Source: Pseudomonas graminis (GTDB lineage Bacteria > Pseudomonadota > Gammaproteobacteria > Pseudomonadales > Pseudomonadaceae). Taken from it: a DNA stretch of 64,000 nucleotides. Positions 17,025-25,931 of this stretch are shown piece by piece. The translations under genes and the position numbers were made by a program. Location of the stretch: contig NZ_SOCR01000014.1 of assembly GCF_004364335.1 (NCBI RefSeq), positions 1 through 64,000 on the forward strand, read 5' to 3'. Below the pieces are notes generated by a model. That model had not been told where the DNA came from, did no database searches, and saw only the letters and a program-made list of their open reading frames with translations. The number at the start of each line of letters is the position of its first letter. The stretch's first letter is position 1.

Positions 17025-19169
17025 TTACTGGAACAGCTTCCCCTCCTCGGCTTTCTCCAGCAGCAACGCAGGCGGTTGAAAGCGTTCGCCATAGCGTTCG
17101 GCCAGGGCGCGGGCGCGGTTAATGAACGGCTTTAGCCCGTATTGATTAATGAACTGCAACGCACCCCCGGTCCACGCCGGGAAGCCGATGCCAAGCATCG
17201 AACCGACGTTGGCGTCCGCCGTCGAGCGCAGCACACCCTCTTCCATGCAGCGCACGGTTTCGAGGGCTTGAATGAACAGCAAGCGGTCGCGAATATCCTG
17301 GCCGCTGATCTGTGCGTCGGGCTTCTCGAACCGGGTCTTCAACTCGGGCCACAGGTGCTTGGGCGCGGCGTCGGGATAGTCGTAAAAACCGCCGCCGGAG
17401 GTTTTCCCTGCGCGATCGAACTCATGCAGCAGCTGCTCGATCACTGCGTCGGCCGGATGCCCGGCCAGCTCAACGCCCTGCTCGGCCAGGTCCTTGCGCG
17501 TCTGCTGACGAATCTGACTCATCAGCCTCAGCGACACCTCATCGGACACCGCCAGCGGCCCCACAGGCATCCCGGCCTTGCGCGCCTCGGTCTCGATCAT
17601 CGGCGCACTGACGCCCTCGCCGAGCATGGCAATGCCTTCGTCGGCGTAGGTGGCGAACACTCTTGAGGTGAAAAAGCCGCGAGTGTCGTTGACCAGAATC
17701 GCGGTCTTGCCGATCTGCTGAACAAAGTCGAAGGCCCGCGCCAGGGTCATGTCGTTGGTGCGCGCGCCCTTGATGATTTCCACCAGGCGCATCTTCTCCA
17801 CCGGGCTGAAAAAATGCAGGCCGATGAAGCGCTCCTGCCGACTGATGGCGCTGGCAAGGCCCGTAATCGGCAGCGTCGAGGTGTTGGACGCAATCACCGC
17901 ATTGGGCACCACCACTTGCTCGGCGGCGGCGCTGACCTGCGCCTTCAGCTCGCGATTCTCGAACACAGCCTCGATGATCAGGTCGCAGCCTTCGAGATCG
18001 CTGTCGCGGCCTGTCGGCTTGATCCGGCCCAGCACGGCGTCGCGCTGAGCCTCCGTAATGCGGCCGCTGGCAAACTGCTTGTTCAGCAGTCGCGCCGAGT
18101 AATCCTTGCCCTTCTGCGCTGCTGCCAGATTCACGTCCTTGAGAATCACGCTGACGCCTGCCACCGCCGTGACATAAGCAATCCCGCCGCCCATCAAGCC
18201 GGCCCCGAGGATGCCCACCTTGCGCATGTTGAACACCGGCGGCGCCTTGGGCCGCGCCTCGGCGGCCTTGACCCGGTTCAGCTGAAACCAGCTGCCGATC
18301 ATGTTCTTGGCGACGGGGCCGGTGGCGAGTTCGGTGAAGTAACGCGCCTCGATTTTCTCCGCCATGTGGAAATCCACCTGGGCGCCTTCCACAGCCGCGG
18401 CCAGGATCTTTTCCGGCGCCGGGTAGCAACCCCAGGTCTTGCTGCGCAAAATCGACGGCGCGATGGCCAGCATCTGCGCCACTTTCGGCTGCGCAGGCGT
18501 GCCGCCGGGCAATTCATACCCCGGTTGATCCCAGGCTTTGATCGGGGCCGGATTGGCCAGAATCCATTCACGCGCCTTGGCCATCAGGTCATCGGCGTCG
18601 CTGGCCAACTGATCAATCACGCCAAATTTCAAGGCGTGCTCGACGCCCATCGTCCGGCCCTCCATCAGCAACGGCAGGGCTTTTTCCAGACCCAACATGC
18701 GCACCAGCCGCACGGTACCGCCGCCGCCCGGAAGCAAACCGAGGGTGACTTCCGGCAAGCCCAGTTTCACATGGCCGCTGTTCAATGCGATGCGATGGTG
18801 GCAGGCCAGGCACAGCTCCAGGCCTCCGCCCAATGCCGAACCCTCGATGGCCGCCACCACCGGTTTGCCGAATGTTTCCAGCGCACGAAGCTGGGCCTTG
18901 AGGTCCATGGTCATCTGGTAGAAGGCCGCGGCGCGGGCGGCGTCGACCTGACTCAGCTCGTTGAGGTCGCCGCCGGCAAAGAAGGTCTTCTTCGCCGAGC
19001 GGATGATCACACCGGCGATGGCCTCCTTGTCCGCCTGCAGGCGCTCGAGCGTCTCGGCCATGGCCTGGCGATACGGCGCGTTCATGGTATTGGCCTGCTG
19101 GCCGGGCATGTCGAGGGTCAGCGTGACAATCTGATCCGGGCCGGTTTCGTAGCGGATGGCATCGCTCAT
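17025..19169 (-). CDS. Multifunctional enoyl-CoA hydratase / 3-hydroxyacyl-CoA dehydrogenase
   Basis: The 714-residue bifunctional beta-oxidation protein is of FadB/FadJ type. The crotonase domain is at about 1-190 (oxyanion segments FFAGGDLNEL and GSALGGGLELCLACH). The NAD-binding domain starts near residue 310 with VGILGAGLMGGGIAY. The dehydrogenase part carries SNTSTLPI and the HFFSPVEKM motif with its catalytic His. The start at 19169 has AGGAAG upstream; the long upstream frame to 19493 is a shadow of the thiolase gene. It is followed in the operon sense by nothing close and preceded by a thiolase 67 bases away. Confidence 0.9.
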   Translation of the reverse strand: MSDAIRYETGPDQIVTLTLDMPGQQANTMNAPYRQAMAETLERLQADKEAIAGVIIRSAKKTFFAGGDLNELSQVDAARAAAFYQMTMDLKAQLRALETFGKPVVAAIEGSALGGGLELCLACHHRIALNSGHVKLGLPEVTLGLLPGGGGTVRLVRMLGLEKALPLLMEGRTMGVEHALKFGVIDQLASDADDLMAKAREWILANPAPIKAWDQPGYELPGGTPAQPKVAQMLAIAPSILRSKTWGCYPAPEKILAAAVEGAQVDFHMAEKIEARYFTELATGPVAKNMIGSWFQLNRVKAAEARPKAPPVFNMRKVGILGAGLMGGGIAYVTAVAGVSVILKDVNLAAAQKGKDYSARLLNKQFASGRITEAQRDAVLGRIKPTGRDSDLEGCDLIIEAVFENRELKAQVSAAAEQVVVPNAVIASNTSTLPITGLASAISRQERFIGLHFFSPVEKMRLVEIIKGARTNDMTLARAFDFVQQIGKTAILVNDTRGFFTSRVFATYADEGIAMLGEGVSAPMIETEARKAGMPVGPLAVSDEVSLRLMSQIRQQTRKDLAEQGVELAGHPADAVIEQLLHEFDRAGKTSGGGFYDYPDAAPKHLWPELKTRFEKPDAQISGQDIRDRLLFIQALETVRCMEEGVLRSTADANVGSMLGIGFPAWTGGALQFINQYGLKPFINRARALAERYGERFQPPALLLEKAEEGKLFQ

Positions 19170-19236
19170 GCGGTCGTTCTTCCTGAAGCGGTTATCGGAT
19201 AAAGGCGGTCGGCGAAGCGGTTGTCGTGCTGCACGT

Positions 19237-20442
19237 TCATACCCGCTCGATGATCGTCGCGATGCCCATTCCACCGCCGACGCACAGCGTCGCCAGGCCG
19301 TAACGCAACTGCCGGGCTTCCAGCTCGTCGAGCAGCGTGCCAAGAATGATGCAGCCCGTGGCCCCGAGCGGATGGCCGAGGGCAATCGAGCCGCCGTTGA
19401 CGTTGACCTTGTCGGGGTCGACGCCCATGTCCTTGATGAACTTGAGCACCACCGAGGCGAAGGCCTCGTTGACCTCGAACAGGTCGATGTCATCGATGGT
19501 CAGCCCCGCTCGCGCCAGGGCTTTACGCGTGGCGGGTGCAGGGCCCGTGAGCATGATGGTCGGATCGGTGCTGGTCACCGCCGTCACCACGATGCGTGCC
19601 CGAGGCCGCAGCCCCAGCGCCTGACCTTTTTGCGCAGTGCCGAGCAGCATCAAGGCGGCGCCATCGACGATGCCGGAGCTGTTGCCCGGGGTGTGCACGT
19701 GCTCGATGCGTTCGACATGGCTGTAGACCCGCAGCGCCGTGGCGTCATAGCCCATTTTGCCGATCGCCTCGAAACTCGGGCGCAGTTTGCCCAGCGCCTC
19801 CGGCGTCGTCTCGGGGCGGATGAACTCGTCATGGTCGAGCAAAAGCATGCCGTTCTGGTCCTTGACCGGCACCAGCGAACGACGGAACGCACCCCGCTCC
19901 CGGGCCAGCGCGGCCTTGTGCTGGGATTGCGCGGCGAACCGATCCACGTCGTCGCGGCTGAAGCCTTCAAGGGTGGCGATCAGATCGGCGCCAATCCCCT
20001 GGGGCGTGAAGTGAGTGTGCAGATTAGTGTGCGGGTCCAGCACCCAGGCGCCGCCGTCGCTGCCCATGGGCACCCGCGACATCGACTCCACGCCGCCGAC
20101 CACCACCAGATCCTCGAACCCGGAACGGATTTTCATCGCCCCCAGATTCACCGCTTCCAGCCCCGATGCGCAGAACCGGTTGACCTGAACCCCGGCCACG
20201 TTCACGGCCCAATTGGCGACCAGCGCTGCGGTTTTGGCAATATCGGCGCCTTGATCGCCGATGGGCGTGACGCACCCCAACACAATGTCATCGACGTGGT
20301 GGGTGTCGAGGTGATTGCGTACTTGCAGTTCTTTCAACAGCCCTGCCACCAGATCCACCGGTTTGACGCTGTACAACGCGCCGTCCGGCTTGCCCCTGCC
20401 CCGCGGCGTGCGCAAGGCATCGTAAATAAACGCTTCGGTCAT
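19237..20442 (-). CDS. Acetyl-CoA C-acyltransferase (thiolase)
   Basis: The 401-residue thiolase has the acyl-binding Cys in NRFCASGLEAVN, the NEAFA motif, the GGSIALGHPLGATG His motif and the C-terminal CVGGGMG Cys. With the downstream multifunctional protein it forms an FA-type beta-oxidation pair in which the thiolase cleaves the 3-ketoacyl-CoA. The start at 20442 (MTEAFIYDALRTPRG) has GAGGACAGG close upstream. A palindrome at 20488-20502 sits in the promoter region. Confidence 0.92.
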   Translation of the reverse strand: MTEAFIYDALRTPRGRGKPDGALYSVKPVDLVAGLLKELQVRNHLDTHHVDDIVLGCVTPIGDQGADIAKTAALVANWAVNVAGVQVNRFCASGLEAVNLGAMKIRSGFEDLVVVGGVESMSRVPMGSDGGAWVLDPHTNLHTHFTPQGIGADLIATLEGFSRDDVDRFAAQSQHKAALARERGAFRRSLVPVKDQNGMLLLDHDEFIRPETTPEALGKLRPSFEAIGKMGYDATALRVYSHVERIEHVHTPGNSSGIVDGAALMLLGTAQKGQALGLRPRARIVVTAVTSTDPTIMLTGPAPATRKALARAGLTIDDIDLFEVNEAFASVVLKFIKDMGVDPDKVNVNGGSIALGHPLGATGCIILGTLLDELEARQLRYGLATLCVGGGMGIATIIERV

Positions 20443-20487
20443 CCTGTCCTCGCTAACCCGATGAACTGTCTTTTTATAGGTCCGACC

Positions 20488-20502
20488 GACAGTCGAACTG
20501 TC
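20488..20502. promoter_or_regulatory. Candidate operator upstream of the thiolase gene
   Basis: GACAGT-CGA-ACTGTC is a perfect 6-bp inverted repeat about 46 bases upstream of the thiolase start. Extra ACTGTC copies lie at 20465-20470 and 20511-20516. It could bind a TetR-type fatty-acid regulator; the binding protein is unknown. Confidence 0.35.
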
Positions 20503-20927
20503 ATGGGAGCACTGTCTACCACAAGCGATATCACAGAGCGCATTGTTTCGCCGGATCGAGTGACAGGTTAGCTGGCTGCAGGAAGTTTCGGACTCGGACG
20601 AACGGTAGCGAGCGAATGAGCGTGGACACTTTTGGTCGCAGGCGTCTAGCAGGGGAATATCTGCGGGATGGCTATTCGCCAAACCTAGGGAAGTTATAAA
20701 AACGCGATGTCATAGGCCTCAATGATCTAAACCCCACGGCACGTGGCTTCTAAGGTTTAGTCAGTAGCAGTGGCGCCATAACAAAATCGTTTCACCAGCG
20801 CCTGCCGCCTGCGATCTGCTGATCGGGGCACCTGCTCTTTTGCCTCACCTTTGCCAACCCACACTTTGGTCACGACCAACGCCCATGGGTTTCTGTTGCT
20901 CAGGGATAACAAGAAAAGGCATTTACC

Positions 20928-21035
20928 ATGTTCAAGTTCAAATTCAAGCGCTCGAAAATACGTCAGGCCGGATTGATTGTCTTCGCCACCACGCTGCTGC
21001 TGATCTTGCCGAACATGACGCGGCTGTTTGGCTGA
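20928..21035 (+). CDS. Small membrane protein (35 aa), hypothetical
   Basis: A short open frame encodes MFKFKFKRSKIRQAG followed by one hydrophobic helix (LIVFATTLLLILP) and NMTRLFG. AAAAGG lies 10 nt upstream of the ATG. The pattern (strongly basic N-terminus then one helix) fits a small single-pass inner-membrane protein, N-in. It is isolated in an otherwise gene-free stretch between the thiolase and transglutaminase genes. The function is unknown and the coding status is inferred only from the ribosome site and composition. Confidence 0.5.
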   Translation: MFKFKFKRSKIRQAGLIVFATTLLLILPNMTRLFG

Positions 21036-21248
21036 GCATCCTGCTCAATGCACACGTAACCTCTCCCCTGTGTGATACAGGCAACCGTCGGCCGCGCGGG
21101 TATCGCGTCGTTGCATCCCGATTGTGTGGGCGTGGATTGCGTGGGATCAGCTAACGGGGCGGGATAAGAGCAAGGCTGCCTGACGCACTGAATAGCGCGT
21201 AGACGAAGCGGAGGCGGCCGAGCTGAGTGCTCGGCCGGTGCGGGTTGA

Positions 21249-22097
21249 TCAGCCCTGGCGCTGGACCTGAATCATCGGTGCCGGGACAGGCTTTTTCGCC
21301 GCCGGCACTGCAACCGGCGCTGAGGGCGACACCACCACCTTGGCATGCATCTGCTCGCAACCACCGCCACGGCGCATGCCACGCACCGGGCAGGCGTCCA
21401 GATAATCCAGGCCGACCGCCAGCTTCAGATGCCGCTCCGGGATCGCCAACTGATTGGTCACATCGAAGCTGTACCAGGCGTCGTCAATCCACGCTTCTGC
21501 CCACGCATGGCTGGACAGATGTTCGCTGCTGTCACTGTAGAGATAACCCGACACATAGCGCGCCGGCACCCCCAGACTGCGGGCGCAGGCCAGAAACGCG
21601 TGGGTGTGATCCTGACAGACACCCGCACGGTTGGCGAACGCCTGAGCGGCGCTGGTATCCACCGCCGTCGCGCCCGGCGTGTAAGTAATGTGCTCGTTGA
21701 GCGCATGCATCATATCGATCAATGCGGTGCGGTCGGTGCGCTTCTTGGTCTGCGCAGCGGCGAAGGCGCGAATCGCTTCGTCGGCCTCGGTCAGGCGGGT
21801 GAAGCGCAGGAACGGCAGCGACGACTGGCTCTCATGTTCCGACTCGCGCTTCTCGTCGATCTCGACCTGTCCACGGGCACCGATGACGATGGCTTCGTGG
21901 GGTTCGTCCAGGGTCAGCACGTGGAGAATGTTGCCAAAGGGATCGATCTGCGCACGCACCGGGCGCGGCAACGCCAACTGCCAGCTCAGCACCTGCTGGC
22001 GCTCGCTGTCGTGGGGGGTCAGACGCAAATACTGGATGCTGGCGCGGACCTGATCGTCGTAGTGATAAGTGGTCTCGTGGCTAATTGAGAGTCTCAT
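21249..22097 (-). CDS. Transglutaminase-like family protein
   Basis: The 282-residue protein has the N-terminal domain typical of bacterial transglutaminase-like proteins (MRLSISHETTYHYD) and the catalytic triad: Cys in AGVCQDHTH, His in SSHAWAEAW and Asp in YSFDVTNQ. These enzymes are thought to act as proteases or peptide-modifying enzymes. Its start overlaps the stop of the alpha-E gene by 4 bases, so the three genes down to 24475 form one operon. The C-terminal CxxC-like tail is unassigned. Confidence 0.88.
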   Translation of the reverse strand: MRLSISHETTYHYDDQVRASIQYLRLTPHDSERQQVLSWQLALPRPVRAQIDPFGNILHVLTLDEPHEAIVIGARGQVEIDEKRESEHESQSSLPFLRFTRLTEADEAIRAFAAAQTKKRTDRTALIDMMHALNEHITYTPGATAVDTSAAQAFANRAGVCQDHTHAFLACARSLGVPARYVSGYLYSDSSEHLSSHAWAEAWIDDAWYSFDVTNQLAIPERHLKLAVGLDYLDACPVRGMRRGGGCEQMHAKVVVSPSAPVAVPAAKKPVPAPMIQVQRQG

Positions 22098-23053
22098 GCA
22101 GCCTCCAGGTAAGAAGTGTGAATGACGCTACCCAGTTGGGCCAGAAGTGGAATGAATTCGTTCAACCACTCATGCAGGCCTTCATCGAGAATCTCGTCGA
22201 TGCCGGTGTAGCGCAGGCGAGCGTCCAGCTCGGCAGCCAGACGCTGGGCGGGACGGCCATTGGCCCCAGGCAGGCTGGCGAGAATGATGTCCAGCTCCTC
22301 CAGGCACGCACGCAATGAGCGCGGGATGTCCGCACGCAACAGCAGCAATTCGGCGACCTGACGGGCACCCGGTGCATCGCGATAGACCTCCGTGTACGCC
22401 TCGAATGAAGACAATGCGCGCAGTAGCGCACTCCATTGGTAATAGCCGGCGGCGGAACTGTCTGCCGCCGCGTTGGCGGACGGACCGCGCAATTCGAGCA
22501 TTTCATAGCGCGCATCGAGCATGCGCAGGGTGTTGTCGGCGCGCTCGATGAACGTGCCCAGACGAATGAAACGGAACGCGTCGTTGCGCATGATCGTGCC
22601 ATAGGTGGCGCCGCGGAACAGGTGCGAACGCTCCTTGACCCACTCACAGAAACGGCTCATGCCGTAGCGACTCAAACCCTGTTCGGCGATGCCGCGAATT
22701 TCCAGGTAAGTGGCGTTGATGTTTTCCCACATGTCCGCCGTAATACGCCCACGCACCGCATGGGCACTGGCCCGCGCTGCGCCCAGGCAGCTGAAGATGC
22801 TGGCGGGGTTTTCGGCGTCCAGCGCGAAAAAGTGCAGCAAGCGCTCGGCGTGCAGGTCGCCGTGGCGCTCCAGGTAATCGTCCAGGGTTCCGGTGATCAG
22901 CAGTGGCATGGCGATTTCATTGAGGCCATCCCCGCGTCCGTCCTGTGGCATCAGCGACAGCGAGTAACTGACGTCGAGCATTCGCGCGAGGTTTTCGGCG
23001 CGCTCCAGGTACCGCGACATCCAATATAAATCCGAGGCAGTTCTACTTAGCAT
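22094..23053 (-). CDS. Alpha-E domain protein
   Basis: The 319-residue protein starts with MLSRTASDLYWMSRYLERAEN, the hallmark of alpha-E proteins: all-helical, conserved YWM.RY.ERAEN. The biochemical role is not established; the domain almost always neighbours a circularly permuted ATP-grasp and a transglutaminase, as here. It lies 12 bases after the ATP-grasp stop and overlaps the transglutaminase start. Confidence 0.9.
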   Translation of the reverse strand: MLSRTASDLYWMSRYLERAENLARMLDVSYSLSLMPQDGRGDGLNEIAMPLLITGTLDDYLERHGDLHAERLLHFFALDAENPASIFSCLGAARASAHAVRGRITADMWENINATYLEIRGIAEQGLSRYGMSRFCEWVKERSHLFRGATYGTIMRNDAFRFIRLGTFIERADNTLRMLDARYEMLELRGPSANAAADSSAAGYYQWSALLRALSSFEAYTEVYRDAPGARQVAELLLLRADIPRSLRACLEELDIILASLPGANGRPAQRLAAELDARLRYTGIDEILDEGLHEWLNEFIPLLAQLGSVIHTSYLEAA

Positions 23054-23065
23054 TGGCAGGCATCC

Positions 23066-24475
23066 TTAATCCTCGACCACCCAGGTATCTTTGGTGCCGC
23101 CACCCTGTGACGAGTTCACCACCAGCGAACCTTCGCGCAGGGCAACACGCGTGAGACCACCGGGCACGACACGGGTTTCGCGGCCAGCCAGGACGAACGG
23201 GCGAAGGTCGATGTGGCGCGGGGCGATGCCGTTCTCGACGAAGGTCGGACAGGTCGACAGGCACAAGGTCGGTTGCGCGATGTACGCATGGGGCTTGGCT
23301 TTAAGCCGCGCCCGGAACGACTCGATTTCGGCGGCGGTGGATGCGGGACCCACGAGCATGCCGTAACCGCCGGAGCCCTGGGTTTCCTTGACCACCAGAT
23401 CGCCCAGATTGGCGAGCACGTGGGACAACTCCTCGGGCTTGCGGCACTGCCAGGTCGGCACGTTCTTGAGAATCGGCTCTTCGTCGAGGTAGAAACGGAT
23501 CATGTCGGTCACGAAGGGGTACACCGACTTGTCGTCCGCCACGCCAGTGCCGATGGCATTGGCCAGCACCACGTTGCCCGAGCGGTAGGCGGCCAGCAGG
23601 CCCGGCACGCCGAGCATGGAATCAGGATTGAACGCCAGCGGATCAAGGAACGCGTCGTCGAGCCTGCGGTAAATCACGTCCACCGCTTTCGGGCCGTCGG
23701 TGGTGCGCATGAACACGCGGTCATCGCGCACGAACAGGTCAGCGCCTTCCACCAGCTCCACGCCCATTTCCCGGGCCAGAAACGCATGCTCGAAAAACGC
23801 GCTGTTGAAGCGCCCGGGGGTCAGCACGACGACGCTCGGGTTATCCAGCGGGCTCGAGCTTTTCAGGGTGTCCAGCAACAGATTCGGGTAGTGATCGATC
23901 GGCGCGATGCGTTGCGCGGCGAACAACTCGGGGAACAGCCGCATCATCATCTTGCGGTCTTCAAGCATGTAGCTCACGCCGCTTGGCGTGCGCAGGTTGT
24001 CTTCAAGCACGTAATACGTGCCGTCGCCGTCACGCACCAGATCGACGCCGGAGATGTGCGAATACAGATCGCGATGAAGATTCAGGCCCTGCATCGCCAA
24101 CTGATATTGCTCGTTGGCGAGGACCTGTTCGGCAGGAATGATCCCGGCCTTGATGATGCGCTGATCGTGGTAGAGGTCGGCGAGAAACATGTTCAGCGCC
24201 TTGACGCGCTGAATGCAGCCGCGCTCCACCACTCGCCATTCGCTGGCCGGAATGCTGCGCGGAATCGTATCGAAGGGGATGAGCCGTTCTGTGCCCTGCT
24301 CGTCGCCGTACAGCGTGAACGTGATCCCGGCGCGATGAAACAAAAGATCGGCCTCACGCCGGCGCTGAGCGAGCAACTCAGGCGGCGCTTCGCCCAACCA
24401 GCGGGCGAATTCCCGATAATGCGGACGGACTACGCCGCCCGCATCGTACATCTCGTCATAAAAGGTGCGGATCAT
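23066..24475 (-). CDS. Circularly permuted type 2 ATP-grasp protein
   Basis: The 469-residue protein matches the permuted ATP-grasp family: DGTYYVLEDNLRTPSGVSYMLEDR, the IYRRLDDAFLDPL stretch and a late KETQGSGGYGMLVGP nucleotide-binding loop. Such proteins are predicted peptide or amide ligases. The start at 24475 (MIRTFYDEMYD) has AAGGAG upstream; the frame open to 24550 has a poor leader. It is the first gene of the ATP-grasp / alpha-E / transglutaminase operon. Confidence 0.9.
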   Translation of the reverse strand: MIRTFYDEMYDAGGVVRPHYREFARWLGEAPPELLAQRRREADLLFHRAGITFTLYGDEQGTERLIPFDTIPRSIPASEWRVVERGCIQRVKALNMFLADLYHDQRIIKAGIIPAEQVLANEQYQLAMQGLNLHRDLYSHISGVDLVRDGDGTYYVLEDNLRTPSGVSYMLEDRKMMMRLFPELFAAQRIAPIDHYPNLLLDTLKSSSPLDNPSVVVLTPGRFNSAFFEHAFLAREMGVELVEGADLFVRDDRVFMRTTDGPKAVDVIYRRLDDAFLDPLAFNPDSMLGVPGLLAAYRSGNVVLANAIGTGVADDKSVYPFVTDMIRFYLDEEPILKNVPTWQCRKPEELSHVLANLGDLVVKETQGSGGYGMLVGPASTAAEIESFRARLKAKPHAYIAQPTLCLSTCPTFVENGIAPRHIDLRPFVLAGRETRVVPGGLTRVALREGSLVVNSSQGGGTKDTWVVED

Positions 24476-24699
24476 GCCGTACTCCTTGTCACCATGGACA
24501 CCAGAGCCTTCGCAAGGCCCGTGCCATCGGCATAAACGCTTGAATATCAATGGGTTGAGTTAAACAGCTGGAGCGTCCGCACCATTCCTGTGCACGATGC
24601 GCCCTAACCCGTTGCCCGACGCTTCATGGCGAAGCATCCGGTACTTTTCAAAATCTATCGCAGGCATAGCCACAGTTCATTTCCGCGCATTACTGGAGC

Positions 24700-24824
24700 T
24701 GAGCATAATCGCCCCATACCGCAGACCAACACGCCGGATTTCACAAGGCGGCTGGCTCAAAACCTTATTGGCAACGCCACCCGATATTCCCTTTCCGCCG
24801 CTCCCAAGAGAGCGGCTTTTTTTT
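24700..24824 (+). ncRNA. Candidate small RNA ending in an orphan terminator
   Basis: A strong plus-strand terminator at 24797-24824 has no plus-strand gene upstream for kilobases apart from the 35-aa frame at 20928. A CATAAT -10-like hexamer lies near 24704. A transcript of roughly 110 nt would fit a small regulatory RNA. The 5' end is a guess and I recognise no known sRNA family. Confidence 0.3.
24797..24824 (+). terminator. Orphan plus-strand terminator
   Basis: GCCGCTC (24797-24803) pairs perfectly with GAGCGGC (24810-24816) across a 6-nt loop, followed by eight T. The minus strand has no U-tract after this hairpin, so it works in one direction only. Confidence 0.85.
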
Positions 24825-24937
24825 GCCTGTGATTCAGCTCGGTGCATCTCCCGCGCCACGCCTGATCGTAGACACGGGAGACCGCGTTCTTAACGCCAGG
24901 CGCCGTGCTGGCGACGCCTGATGTCAGTGAAGCCAGG

Positions 24938-25276
24938 TCAATGAAGGCGCTTGAGCTCCTGTTTGACGCCCCATCCTTCAACCTCCCCGTCCAGACCGAA
25001 AATCGCGGTCTGGAAATCCTGCTCGAAGTCGCCGATTCCGTCGTAGGTCGCGTACATCAACTTGCTCAGTTCCAGGTGCCACGCACCGTCTTCCAGAGCA
25101 TTGAGCTGGACATTGACTGACTCGCCACGAAATTTTTCCGCAGCCTGACGCGCCCGGTCCTCATCCGGAAAGGTGGCATAGAACTCGATGGGGTGAATGC
25201 GTGCGAAGTCGAAACCGCCTTCTTTCATGCAGCGCAGTACATGGCTGCTGACGTCTTCTTGAAAGGCTGTGCTCAT
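24938..25276 (-). CDS. RraB-like ribonuclease E inhibitor domain protein
   Basis: The 112-residue protein matches the RraB / DUF1260 domain: FYATFPDEDRARQAAEKF, then HLELSKLMYATYDGIGDFEQDFQ and a terminal EGWGVK. In E. coli RraB binds RNase E and modulates RNA turnover. This copy is shorter than E. coli RraB (about 138 residues) and lacks its extended acidic tail. It is monocistronic as far as visible. Confidence 0.78.
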   Translation of the reverse strand: MSTAFQEDVSSHVLRCMKEGGFDFARIHPIEFYATFPDEDRARQAAEKFRGESVNVQLNALEDGAWHLELSKLMYATYDGIGDFEQDFQTAIFGLDGEVEGWGVKQELKRLH

Positions 25277-25525
25277 GAAACGTCCTCCTATGCAACGATA
25301 GATAGAGTTTCAACTATCCCGAAACACTCCACGATGGCGAGGCGTGTAGCGACAGATCATCTGCCGCCCGGGACTCAAGCATGTCGCTGACAAGGCCGGT
25401 GCGTTTTACAAAACAAACATACGTACGCGAGCTGACTCGGGTAGATGTCTCACCGACCTCGCTGGCAGAGTACGCCGATTGATAGTGCGTTGCCAATTGG
25501 CAGGATGGCGGGAAATGCAGGCTTC

Positions 25526-25762
25526 TTACGAAGCCTCAACGATGGAGATGATCTGTACCGCGTTCTGCTCTTTGAGTGTCTTCACGGTGGGCTCGGCAGT
25601 GCGACCGTCGAGGTCGTTCAGATCAAGATCACTGGCAACCGGAAACAGGATCGGACGGAGTCGCTGCGCAGCCTCTTCTTCACTGGGACGGTGATCGGAT
25701 TCAAGATCGAGGCTTTGCTGTACACCGTCTTTGTCCAGAAACGAAATAGTCCACACTTTCAT
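25526..25762 (-). CDS. Hypothetical small protein
   Basis: This is a 78-residue soluble, acidic protein without a domain I recognise (MKVWTISFLDKDGVQQSLDL...). I chose ATG 25762 because GAGGAG lies close upstream; the frame open to 25831 has no support. It lies between the RraB-like gene and the LTA-synthase-like gene, same strand, with gaps of about 250 and 170 bases. Confidence 0.65.
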   Translation of the reverse strand: MKVWTISFLDKDGVQQSLDLESDHRPSEEEAAQRLRPILFPVASDLDLNDLDGRTAEPTVKTLKEQNAVQIISIVEAS

Positions 25763-25887
25763 CAATGTCTCCTCAGTAAAGGCCTGACAACGGCCTGATG
25801 ATCTTGACCCTTGCAGCGCACCGACGTTCAACCCGAATCGTCAGCGCCCGCCTGAGGTTACCAGCCCGAGCCCACAGATCCGCGGGC

Positions 25888-25918
25888 AAAAAAAACGCCC
25901 CGGTGTCGGGGCGTTTTT
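25888..25918. terminator. Bidirectional terminator
   Basis: AACGCCCCG (25894-25902) pairs with CGGGGCGTT (25907-25915) across GTGT, with eight A before it and five T after it, so it can end transcription on both strands. It lies just past the stop of the minus-strand LTA-synthase-like gene. Confidence 0.88.
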
Positions 25919-25931
25919 CATCAGGCTGCGG

